Of a stretch of 64,000 bases of DNA, positions 63,661 to 64,000 are shown in pieces. The position numbers and the translations under genes are program-made. The DNA comes from Castor canadensis (taxonomy: Eukaryota; Chordata; Mammalia; Rodentia; Castoridae), in the NCBI RefSeq assembly GCF_047511655.1, contig NC_133392.1:162244542-162308541 (forward strand). The letters run 5' to 3'. Each line of letters starts with the position of its first letter. Position 1 is the stretch's first letter. The notes under the pieces were generated by a model. That model did not search any database, was not told the DNA's origin, and was given only the letters and a program-made list of their open reading frames with translations.

Positions 63661-63666
63661 ATAAAA
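63661..63666 (+). promoter_or_regulatory. TMEM52: TATA-like element of TMEM52
   Basis: CATAAAAGC lies within the GC-rich promoter. With normal TATA spacing, transcription would start near 63690, leaving a 5' leader of only about 20 bp. Confidence 0.5.
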
Positions 63667-63707
63667 GCGCTTGCTTGCTGGGCTGCACTCCGCTGTCCCC
63701 GCCGAAC

Positions 63708-63773
63708 ATGGCTGCGGGGCCGCGGGCCGCCTATGGGCTCCTCCTACTGCTGCCGCTTCTGCCGCTGTCACAG
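63708..63773 (+). CDS. TMEM52: TMEM52 exon 1 (signal-like N-terminus)
   Basis: TMEM52 is a small single-pass membrane protein of poorly known function. The ATG sits in a strong context (AACATGG). The 22 codons begin MAAGPRAAYG and continue with a hydrophobic Leu-rich run (residues 11-19), as in a signal peptide. Donor gtgggt. Recognition rests on similarity to the remembered human N-terminus (Leu/Pro-rich, then QVALG and DxSCDPS) and on synteny. Confidence 0.85.
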
Positions 63774-63860
63774 GTGGGTCGGGTCGCGCGTGGCGTTCAA
63801 GTATACAGGGCGGGTCTGGGCTCGGCCACGCCCCTCCCGGGCTCACCCCTGTCCCCACAG

Positions 63861-63907
63861 GTGGCGCTGGGTTCTGCGGAGGACGACAGCTGCGACCCCT
63901 CAAACCA
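63861..63907 (+). CDS. TMEM52: TMEM52 exon 2 (partial gene; continues beyond window)
   Basis: The acceptor is tccccacag and the donor gtaagt, phase 0 in and phase 2 out. It encodes VALGSAEDDSCDPSN plus two bases, the short extracellular segment before the membrane span. The transmembrane helix and cytoplasmic tail must lie to the right, outside the window. The intron between exons 1 and 2 is only 87 bp. Confidence 0.85.
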
Positions 63908-64000
63908 GTAAGTCGGGGCGGGGGAGGGAGGCGTGGCCTGGCCTGGCCTGGCCCGGCCCGCGCCGCGGGGAGGATCGGGCGGTGAGATCGGCCAGGCCGA

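Larger units (their letters stand above)
63440..64000. promoter_or_regulatory. TMEM52: CpG island / TMEM52 promoter
   Basis: A CpG-dense block running past the window end. It carries several GC boxes, three GGGCGTGG boxes (63578, 63591, 63606), a GGGCGGGGC box (63644-63652), an inverted CCAAT box (ATTGG, 63624-63628) and an ATAAAA TATA-like element (63661-63666) about 45 bp upstream of the TMEM52 ATG. Confidence 0.8.

Noticed and set aside
1-64000. Novel multi-gene defence, biosynthetic or mobile system
   Set aside because: Apart from repeat relics, all supportable coding sequence belongs to CFAP74 and TMEM52, in the order expected for mammals.

Overview
This window is ordinary nuclear DNA from a placental mammal, most likely a rodent. 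The SINEs are rodent-style: tRNA/ID-derived units (A box, B box, a short stem ending in 'ACCCCAGTACCACC', then an A-run) and dimers that join a B1/7SL-like half to an ID-like half. This combination fits a castorimorph (beaver or kangaroo-rat lineage) best, but the species call is an inference from memory of repeat style. I see no bacterial, viral-particle, CRISPR or operon-type content.

One gene fills most of the window. CFAP74 (cilia and flagella associated protein 74, formerly KIAA1751) runs on the + strand from a CpG-island promoter near 11.1 kb to a poly(A) signal at 61.64 kb. I reconstructed 38 coding exons (numbered 2-39) by matching splice sites, reading phase and protein continuity. 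They give one uninterrupted reading frame of 4,902 nt (about 1,633 residues; from memory the human protein is about 1,580). The N-terminal quarter (residues about 50-410) is charged, coiled-coil-like sequence. The rest is a chain of MSP/ASH-type Ig-like beta-sandwich segments, as expected for a structural protein of the axonemal central pair. A non-coding exon 1 probably lies in the CpG island, just downstream of an NRF1 palindrome and an RFX X-box-like element, a logical promoter for a ciliary gene.

Layout: 1-10.6 kb is intergenic and made mainly of SINEs and old L1 fragments. 10.65-11.42 kb is the CFAP74 CpG island. 11.3-19.5 kb is intron 1, with old LTR and L1 relics. 19.5-61.3 kb holds the coding exons, widely spaced at first and packed tightly after 54 kb. 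61.7-63.4 kb is a short intergenic gap. 63.44 kb to the end is a second CpG island with the promoter and first two exons of TMEM52 on the same strand. The order CFAP74 then TMEM52, in the same orientation, matches the human 1p36.33 neighbourhood.

The most notable observations concern splicing and regulation rather than a new system. They are a textbook U12-type (minor spliceosome) intron near the 3' end, a GC-AG intron that reading phase forces, a cluster of in-frame alternative acceptors at exon 38, an intronic inverted SINE pair able to fold into a 72-bp hairpin, and a 9-bp-period minisatellite. I did not find evidence for a previously undescribed biological system.
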